A DNA stretch of 64,000 nt, taken from UBA11051 sp964390495. Its GTDB lineage: Bacteria > Armatimonadota > Zipacnadia > Zipacnadales > UBA11051. The stretch covers positions 1 through 64,000 of the forward strand of contig CAYMIN010000005.1 in the NCBI GenBank assembly GCA_964390495.1, in the 5' to 3' direction. The notes under the pieces were generated by a model, which was given only the letters and a program-made list of their open reading frames with translations, was not told where the DNA came from and did not search any database. Shown one piece after another: positions 44,395 through 53,214 of the stretch; the stretch's first letter is position 1; every line of letters starts with the position of its first letter. The position numbers and the translations under genes were made by a program.

Positions 44395-46770
44395 CTACCG
44401 TCGGCCGTATTCGCTGTGCTTTTCAGTCCCGATTGGTGCGAAAGAGACCTCCCAGTACTGCGGGCCGTCGGTGAAGTCGAAGGGGTGGCGGATGATCAGG
44501 CTCTTGTCGTTGTCATCCTTCGCGATCCATAGCGCCTGCGGATTGGTCACATAAAGGCCCTCAGGGGCCCAGATAAAGAGGCTGCCGGTCTCGCCGACCG
44601 GTCGGCTCGCGGTTCCCGCTAGCGTCATTGTCGCAGCATCCCAGGCGACCTCCGCCAGCTCGAAATGCCCCTGGAGCACGTGCATGTCGGTGGAGAGAAG
44701 GCAGGGATGGTCGGGCCGGCGGATCAGCCGGTAGAGCCGCGCGGAACTCGGCGGCACGGTCACATCGAGTTGACCGCTGATAGCCCCTAAATACCTCTGG
44801 TCCCAGAACTCCCACAACAGGTAGGTAGCGTCCGCGTCCATGTCAAGCCGCTGCAGCGGGATTGACTGCGTCAGCGGCTGGTCGCCGTAGTTGAGCACCG
44901 CCACCAGGTCCCAATCGTCCCAGCCGCCCTCGATGTGGAGGTGGAATAGCTTCGGATAATCGGGCGCGGGAGAATCGAACAGATCAATCGGCTTGGCCAC
45001 TTCTGAATAGCGGGGAAAGACCTTCCTGATGAAGGCCAGCCGCTCCTCGGAAATGCGGTCAATGTCGTCGCCCAGCATCAGCGGGCCGCCATTGATGCCG
45101 AAGATGGTGGCCGTAATCTGCGCGTCTGAGAAAGGAATCGGCTGGTCAACCGTCATCAGGTTGCCGGAGTCATTGACGAAGAGCTTGCGATGGGTGAAAT
45201 AGGCGGCGGCCATGTTGGTGGAGGCGTGCAGGTGGGAAGTGGCGGCTCCGGAGCGGTTGATGAGGAAGGTGGCCGGATAGTGATAGGTCTCGGCGTCGAG
45301 CGGTCGTCCCTCGCCGTAGTCATTACCCATACGCGCGGCGCGAACATGGCCGACACAGCCAAAAGTGGGGCCGCTGCTGGAAAGGGTGTAGGTGTCAGGG
45401 CCGGCGGCTTTGGCGATTATCTCCAGGCCCCGGCGCATTAGCGGAATACCGCGGACCACGGAGCGGTCGTGGTGCTGGTTGTAGTGGTCGGTGCCGGAGG
45501 CTGCGCCCAGGAAATCGAGCATGTAGTAGCGGATGCCCCATTCCCGCAGCGTAGTGAAGACGTGGCGGAGAAACTCCTCGCCTTGAGGGTGGGTGGGATC
45601 GAGGGCGTACATATTCGGCCTCTGATCGTAAGGCAGCTTGCCGGCGTCGCCGAAGCGCCACGCCCGGGAAGCAACGGCCAGCTCACCGTCCTTTTTCAGC
45701 AGGGCGTCGTGCATTTCCTCGACGAATTCCTCCAGCGAGCTGGCTACGTAGAAGGGGCCGATCCAGAAGCCGAGCTTGAAGTCGAGTTCGGCCAGCTTGT
45801 CCACCAGCCACTGATGGCCATGGGGGAAGGAGCTCTCGTTCCAGCCTAACCACGCACCCGGGCAGCCGCCGGGCAGATTCCCGAGGCTTTCCCAGATATA
45901 CTCGATGTCGAAGCCGGGTAGCCGCCGGCGCACCGCCTCGGCGTTGCGGATGATGGTATCCTCGTAGAGCTCGACATTGAAGGCGTCAACCCAGGCCCAG
46001 CCGACCCAGCCGGCCGGGATCTTGGGCCAGATGGTCGGCTGGTAGTGGTCGGCGACGCGGTCGGTCCAGTTATGCAACGAGGCGTGGGCATCGGCGCGCG
46101 TCTCGATCATCAGGGTTTCGAGCTTGAGCGACTGTTGCGGAGCCAGCTCCCAGCCGTAAAGATCGCAGACGGCGCGCAGCTCGGTAAAGCCCGCCGCGTC
46201 GTCGCAAGCAAACTCGTGGTGAGCGCCCATGCGGTCGAAGGTGACGAAGCCGAGATGCAGAGCGCGGTGGGCACCAGGGCTGACAATCTGCAGGAAGATG
46301 TTGGAGGTCTTATCGGCTTCCGGGTCGGCGACCCGATAGACTCTGCTCAAGGAGGTGCTAGCGGTGGCCTGTAGGAATACCGCCTGACCGTCATCGCCGT
46401 GGAGCTTCATTTCGCCTGCTGCCTGGGCCATAGCCAGCGGGCAACAGCGGCCCAAGACCAGCGCCGTCTCGCCCCGATTCGCCAGCTCGCAGTTGACCAG
46501 GACCGTCTCGGCGTCCGGGCTTAATGAAAGTGTCAGACTGCAGTCAAGCGCCGGCTGGTCAAAGGCGATGGCGACCCGGCCCTCCTCTCCAGGCTGCAAG
46601 TCGGCGGTGCCGGTCACTGCCGAGGCCTCCTGCAGCGTGAGAGATTGGCCGTTGACCTCAAGCGACAGTCCGAAGCTGAGCTCGGTTATGCCGTCGGCTG
46701 AGCGCATGATGAACAAGCGGCTTTCGGGGTCGAAGCGGACGACACTCCAGGTATCCTGATGGTTATTCAT
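44395..46770 (-). CDS. GH36-like alpha-galactosidase-type glycosidase
   Basis: A 791-residue protein. Residues ~1-240 form the N-terminal beta-supersandwich and ~245-600 the barrel. GWVGWAWVDAFNVELYEDTI opens the barrel. RYYMLDFLGAAS gives candidate nucleophile Asp419, and RAARMGNDYGEG gives candidate acid/base Asp484, in the positions expected for clan GH-D. The C-terminal sandwich runs from ~620. There is no signal peptide, so it is likely cytosolic. ATG 46770 has GGAGAG 8 nt upstream; the frame is open to 46809. The sequence departs from classical alpha-galactosidases (no KWDMN), so another alpha-linked sugar may be the substrate. Confidence 0.7.
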   Translation of the reverse strand: MNNHQDTWSVVRFDPESRLFIMRSADGITELSFGLSLEVNGQSLTLQEASAVTGTADLQPGEEGRVAIAFDQPALDCSLTLSLSPDAETVLVNCELANRGETALVLGRCCPLAMAQAAGEMKLHGDDGQAVFLQATASTSLSRVYRVADPEADKTSNIFLQIVSPGAHRALHLGFVTFDRMGAHHEFACDDAAGFTELRAVCDLYGWELAPQQSLKLETLMIETRADAHASLHNWTDRVADHYQPTIWPKIPAGWVGWAWVDAFNVELYEDTIIRNAEAVRRRLPGFDIEYIWESLGNLPGGCPGAWLGWNESSFPHGHQWLVDKLAELDFKLGFWIGPFYVASSLEEFVEEMHDALLKKDGELAVASRAWRFGDAGKLPYDQRPNMYALDPTHPQGEEFLRHVFTTLREWGIRYYMLDFLGAASGTDHYNQHHDRSVVRGIPLMRRGLEIIAKAAGPDTYTLSSSGPTFGCVGHVRAARMGNDYGEGRPLDAETYHYPATFLINRSGAATSHLHASTNMAAAYFTHRKLFVNDSGNLMTVDQPIPFSDAQITATIFGINGGPLMLGDDIDRISEERLAFIRKVFPRYSEVAKPIDLFDSPAPDYPKLFHLHIEGGWDDWDLVAVLNYGDQPLTQSIPLQRLDMDADATYLLWEFWDQRYLGAISGQLDVTVPPSSARLYRLIRRPDHPCLLSTDMHVLQGHFELAEVAWDAATMTLAGTASRPVGETGSLFIWAPEGLYVTNPQALWIAKDDNDKSLIIRHPFDFTDGPQYWEVSFAPIGTEKHSEYGRR

Positions 46771-46971
46771 AGACGGGCTCTCCATTCTGATGGTGCTCGC
46801 GCCGGCCAACGGCTGAGCAGGCGGTTGCTCTTGCTATTGGCACGGTTGAGATTTCGCCGTTGCGCTTGGTGCAACCTCTACAGAAGCCCGCACAGCAAGG
46901 AGATATGCAACCCGGCGGCGAAGCTGGGGTCCGAGGTAAGCCGTCTAATTCATCACGATGGGTGCGAAGAG

Positions 46972-47745
46972 ATGAGCAAAAAGCCGGCGCTCGGCGTTAT
47001 CTTGGGCACGGCGCTACTAATGGTCAGCAGGGTACTGGCGTCGCCTACTGAGCTGCCGGGGTTGGAGATCGGGCAAGGGGATCGACTGGCGGCCCTGGTA
47101 GAGGAGCGGCTCTCCGAGGGCTATGCGGTGTGCCTGGTCGCTGAGGCAACCGGTCCACAGCAGGCTACGGCCTCGTCAGCAGAGCGGCCCGAACGCCACC
47201 AGAGATGGGGCGGAGACCCCGCGGAGTTCTTCAAGGGTGCCTTCGCAGGCTTCCTGGGCCACGAAACCGGACACCTGATCGCCAACCTGGCCGTCGGGTC
47301 CAACCCTAAGCTCAAAGGGGTGTCATTCAGTATAATCCCCTTCTTCACCATCGAGCCGGGGCACGAGCTGGCCAACCGCGATCACTACCTGACCGCCTCG
47401 GCCGGCTTCAACGCCCAGCACATCATCAATGAGTGGCTGCTGGAGAAGCACCCGGACCTGCGCAACAAAGACGAGCCCTTCCTTAAGGGCCTGGCGATTT
47501 TCAACTTCTGGCTGACGGTCGGCTACTCAGCCACGGGCTTTGCCGGCTACGGTCCCGACGAGCGCGACACCAAGGGTATGGCCGACTCGATCGGCTGGAG
47601 CGAGGACGCCGTGGCCGGCATGATTCTGGTGCCCACTTTGCTGGATGCCTACCGTTACAATCACCCGGAGGCGAGATGGGCCAGGCGCGCCAGTCGCATC
47701 AGTAAGATCATCATTCTGGGGCTGGCTGTGAAGGCCGATGATTAG
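46972..47745 (+). CDS. Exported or membrane protein with HExxH zinc-binding motif
   Basis: A 257-residue protein with signal peptide (VILGTALLMVSRVLAS). A metalloprotease-like HETGH motif (His97, Glu98, His101) sits in FAGFLGHETGHLIANLAVG. It is followed by hydrophobic stretches (VSFSIIPFFTIEPGH, FNFWLTVGYSATGFAGYG). The start is placed at ATG 46972 because the signal peptide begins there, although the frame extends back to 46759 through sequence overlapping the divergent gene. AAGAG just before the ATG is a weak ribosome site. I cannot name the family. It may be a membrane-associated zinc peptidase. Confidence 0.6.
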   Translation: MSKKPALGVILGTALLMVSRVLASPTELPGLEIGQGDRLAALVEERLSEGYAVCLVAEATGPQQATASSAERPERHQRWGGDPAEFFKGAFAGFLGHETGHLIANLAVGSNPKLKGVSFSIIPFFTIEPGHELANRDHYLTASAGFNAQHIINEWLLEKHPDLRNKDEPFLKGLAIFNFWLTVGYSATGFAGYGPDERDTKGMADSIGWSEDAVAGMILVPTLLDAYRYNHPEARWARRASRISKIIILGLAVKADD

Positions 47746-47828
47746 GGGTGCAATTGATTGCGTCCGATGCGTAAGGTGAGGTCAAGACGCGGACTGAATA
47801 GGCAATCCTGATTTGCGAGGTGATTGTG

Positions 47829-50800
47829 ATGCTGACAGGCAGAGTTTGGACATCATTGCTAGTCGTGGTCTTGCTGAGTGTAGCCGGCTATGGGCTGGCG
47901 CAGTCGCCGGTGCCGCGCGGCCGGCCGATTATAGACGAAGTGGTGCTGGTCGAAGCGGGCCGGCCCCTCGCCGCCATCGCGGTGCCGGATGAGCAAGAGC
48001 ATCGCAGCCTGGCAGCGCGGGTCCAGGAGGCCATCAAGGCGGCAACCGGCGCTCAGTTGCCGATTATCAGTGATAGTGCAGCCGCCGCCGATATCGGCAA
48101 GCGCAATTTGGTGGTCATCGGGAACCTGATGACGAATCAGGTAGCCGAACGGCTTTACCACAACTACTACGTGGCCTCGGACGCGGCCCAGCCGGGAGCG
48201 GGCCGGTACGAGCTGCGTACGGTCCACGATCCGGAAACCTTAGGCATCGGCGTGGTGTTCTGCGGCGGTAGTGACGCGGCGGGAATGGAGGCAAGCGTCG
48301 AGCGACTGCTGGCTCAGCTCAAGCCCGGGCGCGATCTGGCCCTGCCGCATCTGGTCGAGATGGATGTAGGGAAGCTCAAGCCGCCGCTAACTGAGGAAGA
48401 GTTAGCTGCCAAACTTGCCGAAGCCAAACCGCCCTACGGCGCTTGCGAGCTAATCGTCAGCGAGGGGCTGAACTACTATCGCAGCGGCGACGCGGCATAT
48501 CTGCAGGCGTGCAAGCAGGCGATACCGACGCTGCTGCCGGCGCTGCAGGGCGAAACCTACCTGTCGAACCTGTACCCGATTGCGTACCTGGCACCGGTGT
48601 GGGATCAGATTGAGGAAGCGCCGATTTTCGATGATGAGGACCGGGCGGCGGTCAACGGATTCCTGCTCGGGTGTATCAAGGTCTGCCGCAGGTTGCAGGA
48701 GCTGGACGCGCCCAGGGACCATCCGCTGCACTACGGGTTCGCGGAGAAGGCCGGCAACCTGGCCAGTCTCTACCTGCACCGCTTCTGTCCGGGGCAACCG
48801 GTCGCCGAGGCGGTGCTGAGGCGGGTGCGGCATTTCTACGAGATGCAGAGCTACTTCTGGAAGCCGGCCAATGAGGCGAACGGCTATCAGACCAGCTATG
48901 CGGCCGAGATCGTCATCTGGTGCCTGACCAATGGCGACTTCCGCTACATGGAGCGAGGCAACTTCGCCAAGCAGTGCGAGTATCTGATGAACGCCATAGT
49001 CTCGAATGTCCCGTACAATACCTGTTTCGGAGATTCGGGCGGCAACTTAGGCGGTACGGTGGCCAACCTGCTGCGCGTCGGCGCGTGGTACTACCAGGAT
49101 GGGCGCTACCAGGGGTTCAATGAGTTCGCGCGGTGGGGCGGCTGGGACTGGAACCTCTATCACACCTACAGCACCGACCTGGCGGCGGTTGAGCCGGCCG
49201 ACATCTATGGTATCACGGTGATTCCGGCGGAGGGCTGGTGCTATGCGGTGGGAGCTAGCCAGCCGGGCGCGCCACCTCGCGAGCGGGCCTATGATAAGGT
49301 GGTATTCCGTTCGCGGCTGGCCAGAGACGCCGATTACCTGCTGCTGGACGGTCTGGCGAACTTCAACCACGGCCACGCCGATGCCAATCAGATTATCAAC
49401 TATACCGGCAAGGGCTTGTGGGCCCTGTCCACTGGCGGCTATATGGTGAAGCAGCCGCAGGAGCACAACATGCTGGTGGTATTCCGCAATGGTGAGGGCG
49501 GCACCGAGACCGTACCGATCCTGGCCGACCTGGAGTTGCAAGCGGACCTGCGGAAGGTCGGGTTGGTGCGCAGCACGCTGCATAACTACAACGGCGTGGA
49601 CTGGGCGCGCAACATCATCTGGGCCAAGGACCGCTACTTTTTGGTGATTGATGAAGTGATCGCTCAGGAGCCGGGCGAGTATGTGCTGCAGGACTGGTGG
49701 AAGTGCTTTACCGGCCCCGCCAACCTCGAGGGCCGTACAATGACCAGCGGGAATGACAAAGTGCAGTTCCATATTTGCGGCCTCGATGATGCAGCCTTGG
49801 CCAAGACAGTATCAGTGCACAAGAAGTCCCAACAGAAGGCGGCCTATACCGAGGAGCTGGAGCCCGGGGAATCGAAAGCGTTCATGAACCTGCTGCAGTG
49901 CACGCGCGCTGCGCACGACAGGCCGTTAGCGGCCCGCCGGCTGGCCGAAACAGCGGCTCTGGTGCAGGATGCGCGCGGCACGGTCGAGTTGCTGGGCAGC
50001 CGCTCGCTCGATGAGGGAGATGGCCTCAAAGTAACGGCGCAGCTCTACGCAATAGGCCCGGACCGCTTCAGCATCGTTGACGGGGATGAGCTATGTTGTG
50101 GTCTCAAGCTCTTTTCCAGCGCTCAGGCGATTACCGCCGACTGTGACCTGGAACGTGGCCGGGCGACGGTTGAGTTGGACGCTCCGGGGGTGGTCACATT
50201 CGCAGCCGGCGCGCCAGGGGTGGTGCGCGTGGACGGCCGGCGAGTGGCAGAGGTCACCTGGGACGATGGCGCTGTGGCGATACCTCTGGCCTCCGGCGAA
50301 CACAAGCTCAGCTTCCCGCCACCTGATGAAGGCCGCTTGGCAGTCGTCAAGCAGGCGTTGGCGCGGGCCTGGGAAGACGGCGAGGTCCCGCCGCCGGTCG
50401 CTCCCGGATTGGTCTCCGAGGTGACGCAGATGGCACAAAGCTGGATATGGGACGGCACCGGCGAGACAGCGGCCAGGCCCCAGCTCCTCTACCAGACCGA
50501 TGTCACCGGAGATGGCCGCAATGAACTGCTGGTCGGCGGAGAGGACAATCATCTGCGCTGTCTTGATGCCGGCGGGCAAGTGCTGTGGGATTTCGATGCC
50601 GGCACGCACGTGTGCGCGGTCTGCGCCGGCGACGTGGTAGGCGACCAGGCCGCCGAGCTAGTAGTGGGCACGGGCTATGGCGCGCCGGGCGGGGATGTGG
50701 TGATTCTCAACACAGCGGGTAAGGAAGTAGGCCGAATCAAATCGCCGACTTCGCCAGGCACTCCCAATGAGTCGTGGGGCACCAGACCCGGTGCCATCGC

Positions 50801-51611
50801 CGTCGTCGGTGTCATTGATGTGGACGGCGACGGTGCCAACGAGATCATCGCCGGCTCGGCCAACTTCCACATGTACGCTCTGCGCCCGGACGGCGAGCAG
50901 GTCTGGGAGCGGCTCAACTACGCTCACCGGCCCAACAATCTGCAGTTCCGCGATGTCAACGGCGACGGCACGCCGGAGATCGTGTGCGCGACCAACTACT
51001 GGGAGACCAATGTCTATGACCTGACCGGGGAGCGGGTGTTCCGCATCAAGAGCCCCGGCCCCGGGCTGCAGGTAGCTGACATTGACGGGGATGGCGTGGT
51101 GGAGTTCGTCTGCGGATCGTGTAAAGGCCCGGTCTCGGTGACCAAGTTCGATCCTGAGTTGCAGTTCACCGATATGACGCATACGCTGCCGGGCATCTGG
51201 GCGCCGGAACGGGTCTGGACCTTCGATACCGGTGCGGATGTGGATGTGTTGCGGCTGGCGGACCTAACTGGCGATGGTACGACCAAGATCATCGCTTCCT
51301 CTCGCAACAGCATCGTCTATGCTTTCAATGCCGATGGGACGATTCTGTGGAGCCGGGCGCTGGGGGATTGCATCCGAGCAATGGAAGTGGCTGATATGGA
51401 TGGCGACGGCAAGCCCGAAATCCTGGCCGGCAATGATGCGGGGCAGGTGTTTGTGCTATCCGCTGACGGCGTGATTCAGGCGCAAGCGCAAGCGCCAGGC
51501 CTTGTCGAGTTCGTCGCCGCCCAGGACCTGGACGGGGACCAGCGGCTGGAAGTGATAGCCGCGACCGACGGCCCGACGGTGAGTGCATATAGATGGGACG
51601 GCGCTGAATGA
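47829..51611 (+). CDS. Heparinase II/III-like protein fused to an FG-GAP beta-propeller
   Basis: A 1260-residue exported protein (signal cut near YGLAQS). Residues ~30-180 form a domain like the N-terminal piece of alpha-glucuronidases and GH20/84-associated proteins (RVQEAIKAATGAQLPIISD ... LVVIGNLMTNQ). Residues ~190-830 are heparinase II/III-like: a helical toroid, then FNHGHADANQIINYTGKGLW with His514, His516 and Asp518. Residues ~890-1258 are FG-GAP/VCBS repeats (DVTGDGRNELLVGGEDN, DVDGDGANEIIAGSANF, DINGDG-like DIDGDGVVEFVCG), with Ca-binding loops, forming a propeller likely used for substrate or cell-surface binding. The fusion is unusual. ATG 47829 is used (GAGG 8 nt upstream); a GTG at 47820 is possible. 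Confidence 0.75.
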   Translation: MLTGRVWTSLLVVVLLSVAGYGLAQSPVPRGRPIIDEVVLVEAGRPLAAIAVPDEQEHRSLAARVQEAIKAATGAQLPIISDSAAAADIGKRNLVVIGNLMTNQVAERLYHNYYVASDAAQPGAGRYELRTVHDPETLGIGVVFCGGSDAAGMEASVERLLAQLKPGRDLALPHLVEMDVGKLKPPLTEEELAAKLAEAKPPYGACELIVSEGLNYYRSGDAAYLQACKQAIPTLLPALQGETYLSNLYPIAYLAPVWDQIEEAPIFDDEDRAAVNGFLLGCIKVCRRLQELDAPRDHPLHYGFAEKAGNLASLYLHRFCPGQPVAEAVLRRVRHFYEMQSYFWKPANEANGYQTSYAAEIVIWCLTNGDFRYMERGNFAKQCEYLMNAIVSNVPYNTCFGDSGGNLGGTVANLLRVGAWYYQDGRYQGFNEFARWGGWDWNLYHTYSTDLAAVEPADIYGITVIPAEGWCYAVGASQPGAPPRERAYDKVVFRSRLARDADYLLLDGLANFNHGHADANQIINYTGKGLWALSTGGYMVKQPQEHNMLVVFRNGEGGTETVPILADLELQADLRKVGLVRSTLHNYNGVDWARNIIWAKDRYFLVIDEVIAQEPGEYVLQDWWKCFTGPANLEGRTMTSGNDKVQFHICGLDDAALAKTVSVHKKSQQKAAYTEELEPGESKAFMNLLQCTRAAHDRPLAARRLAETAALVQDARGTVELLGSRSLDEGDGLKVTAQLYAIGPDRFSIVDGDELCCGLKLFSSAQAITADCDLERGRATVELDAPGVVTFAAGAPGVVRVDGRRVAEVTWDDGAVAIPLASGEHKLSFPPPDEGRLAVVKQALARAWEDGEVPPPVAPGLVSEVTQMAQSWIWDGTGETAARPQLLYQTDVTGDGRNELLVGGEDNHLRCLDAGGQVLWDFDAGTHVCAVCAGDVVGDQAAELVVGTGYGAPGGDVVILNTAGKEVGRIKSPTSPGTPNESWGTRPGAIAVVGVIDVDGDGANEIIAGSANFHMYALRPDGEQVWERLNYAHRPNNLQFRDVNGDGTPEIVCATNYWETNVYDLTGERVFRIKSPGPGLQVADIDGDGVVEFVCGSCKGPVSVTKFDPELQFTDMTHTLPGIWAPERVWTFDTGADVDVLRLADLTGDGTTKIIASSRNSIVYAFNADGTILWSRALGDCIRAMEVADMDGDGKPEILAGNDAGQVFVLSADGVIQAQAQAPGLVEFVAAQDLDGDQRLEVIAATDGPTVSAYRWDGAE

Positions 51612-52008
51612 TATGGAGCAAGACGTGCTCCTGGCCCAGGCTGCCAGCGATGAACGCTTTGATATCCGGATAGCCGCCGTCCCTGACAACCTCAGGCCGC
51701 GCCTGGCGGGTGGCGGCCTGTTACTTCTGCGGCGGCGACCTTGGGGATTGCCTCGGGCGAACGTCGCGTGCTGCTGCGGCTGCTGCTGGCGGCCATCGTA
51801 GCCGTCTTGGTCGTATAGGCCCAATCACTCATGGACCGCTGCACTGAGAGAGCGGCGAGGTCCCCAGTTGAGTAGGGCAACTCATGCCGCCCCATTTCGC
51901 CCGTGTGTCCGATTTTCCGCTGGACTTGCAGGACAAGGCCGCTTGTGGCGGGAACTTTTCTCACTGACAGGCTTGCGAGGCTAGCGTTGCCTACGGAGGG
52001 AAATCGGT
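51612..52008. other. Intergenic region with possible gene fragments
   Basis: About 400 nt between two co-directional genes. A plus-strand frame reads DMEQDVLLAQAASDERFDIR (51611 on) and another ends GERRVLLRLLLAAIVAVLVV at 51817. Both could be parts of a broken small membrane protein, but no family is recognised. A degenerate copy of the 36-nt element lies at 51926. Confidence 0.35.
51926..51962 (+). repeat. Degenerate third copy of the hairpin element
   Basis: TTGCAGGA (51926-51933), then GCC and GGC arms around GCTTGT, then GAACTTTTCTC. This follows the TGCAGGA ... GCC-loop-GGC ... GAA.T..TCTC plan of the copies at 34146 and 42228 but with several differences. It stands 46 nt before the next start. 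Confidence 0.35.
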
Positions 52009-53202
52009 ATGCTGAGAGCCGCTATGTGTGCCCTGTGCGGACTGGTACTAGCTGTGAGCAGCTTTGCTGTGGAGCTGCAGCAGACCGCCTGGCGGACGCA
52101 GATGGAAATTACCCTGACGCCCGGCTCGGCGCGGGCGCTGGTGCGGGAACTGCGAGCAATTGACTACTCAGGCCAGGTCAAGTCGGTGGTGTTCTCCTAC
52201 GGCCAGGCCAAGATTGCGGCCGAAAGCCTCCAGATCAGGCCACCCGCAGGCCTGACGGTGACCCGCAGCTACCGTCCTGCGGACAAAGACAACTGCCTGG
52301 TCTGGGAGCTGCAAGGGGAGGCGCCAAACCCCGGACCTACCGTCATCTCATATGAGCTGGAGGGGCTAAAGTGGCAGCCCCGGTATCGGCTCGGCTACCA
52401 ACAAGACGGCGAAGTGCCTGACCGCGGCAGTGTCAATCTGCAGGCTGAGATCGCCATCACCAATGACAGCGGCCTGGACCTGGAAGCGGCGAGCTTGCTG
52501 GTCGCACTGGGCGACGGCGAGGACAGCCGGCAGTTGCGAGCGCGGGATGAAGGCCTGGAGCTGCCGGCCGGATGGTCAAAGCAATGGCCGCTAGTGACGG
52601 CGGCGGGGTCGGCCAATATCTACGAGGTCCAGCCGGTCTATCTACGCCACGTGTATGACCCGAGGGCACACGGCAACACGGTCCGCAAGTTGCTGATGAT
52701 TCCGGGCGAACCCGGCAGCGCAGAACGTTTGCACCTGTTGAGCTTGCCGGCAGGGCCGATGGAGGTGTTCTTGCTCGGCCCGGAGCAGACGGTTGCCGGG
52801 GTGCCGGAGGTGGTCACGGAATGGCACGCTCAGATCGGGCTGGCGGATGCTGCCGGCACCGAAAACTATATTGTGCTTGACGCCGGCGCGGAGACCGACA
52901 TCATCGTGGAGCACACGATCCTGGCTGTGCGCAAAGACCGGCTGGCCCTCGACAAGCTAGGCCGGGTCAGTGGCATGGACCTGATCGAGGAGCACCGGCT
53001 GACCGTCACCAACTACAGCGGCGCGGATGTGGCGATGGCGGTCTATCAGGAGTTCCTGACTAGCTGGGAGCTTAAGCCCAAGCCGCCGGCGGTGGGGATT
53101 GAGGAGGCCAAGGAGCCGCTGTTGTGGTCCGGCCCGCTGGCCGCAGGTGAGACCCAAACCCTTGAGTTCACGCTCATCAAGCACCAGGGCAGCAACGCCT
53201 GA
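52009..53202 (+). CDS. Exported DUF4139-like protein
   Basis: A 397-residue protein with signal peptide (MCALCGLVLAVSSFAVE). The core (ISYELEGLKWQPRYRLGY, then VNLQAEIAITNDSGLDLEAASLLVALG, then ETDIIVEHTILAVRKDRLALDK, then DLIEEHRLTVTNYSGADVAMAVYQ) follows the DUF4139 pattern, in which a W.P.Y.L strand is followed by a N.SG.D...A...V strand. The N-terminal DUF4140 and coiled coil of full-length MuiA-like proteins are absent. The function of the family is unknown. GGAGGG lies ~9 nt before ATG 52009. It ends 12 nt from the stop of the convergent propeller gene. Confidence 0.7.
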   Translation: MLRAAMCALCGLVLAVSSFAVELQQTAWRTQMEITLTPGSARALVRELRAIDYSGQVKSVVFSYGQAKIAAESLQIRPPAGLTVTRSYRPADKDNCLVWELQGEAPNPGPTVISYELEGLKWQPRYRLGYQQDGEVPDRGSVNLQAEIAITNDSGLDLEAASLLVALGDGEDSRQLRARDEGLELPAGWSKQWPLVTAAGSANIYEVQPVYLRHVYDPRAHGNTVRKLLMIPGEPGSAERLHLLSLPAGPMEVFLLGPEQTVAGVPEVVTEWHAQIGLADAAGTENYIVLDAGAETDIIVEHTILAVRKDRLALDKLGRVSGMDLIEEHRLTVTNYSGADVAMAVYQEFLTSWELKPKPPAVGIEEAKEPLLWSGPLAAGETQTLEFTLIKHQGSNA

Positions 53203-53214
53203 GCAGGTGTTGCC

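Noticed and set aside
51583..51801. Small plus-strand frame DMEQDVLLAQAASDERFD onward
   Set aside because: It overlaps the end of the lyase fusion, ends in Cys-rich low-complexity residues and has no ribosome site. At best it is a broken fragment.
51456..51824. Minus-strand frame beginning GLYDQDGYDGRQQQP
   Set aside because: The first residues recall the start of some membrane proteins, but the rest is antisense to the FG-GAP end and no hydrophobic segments follow.
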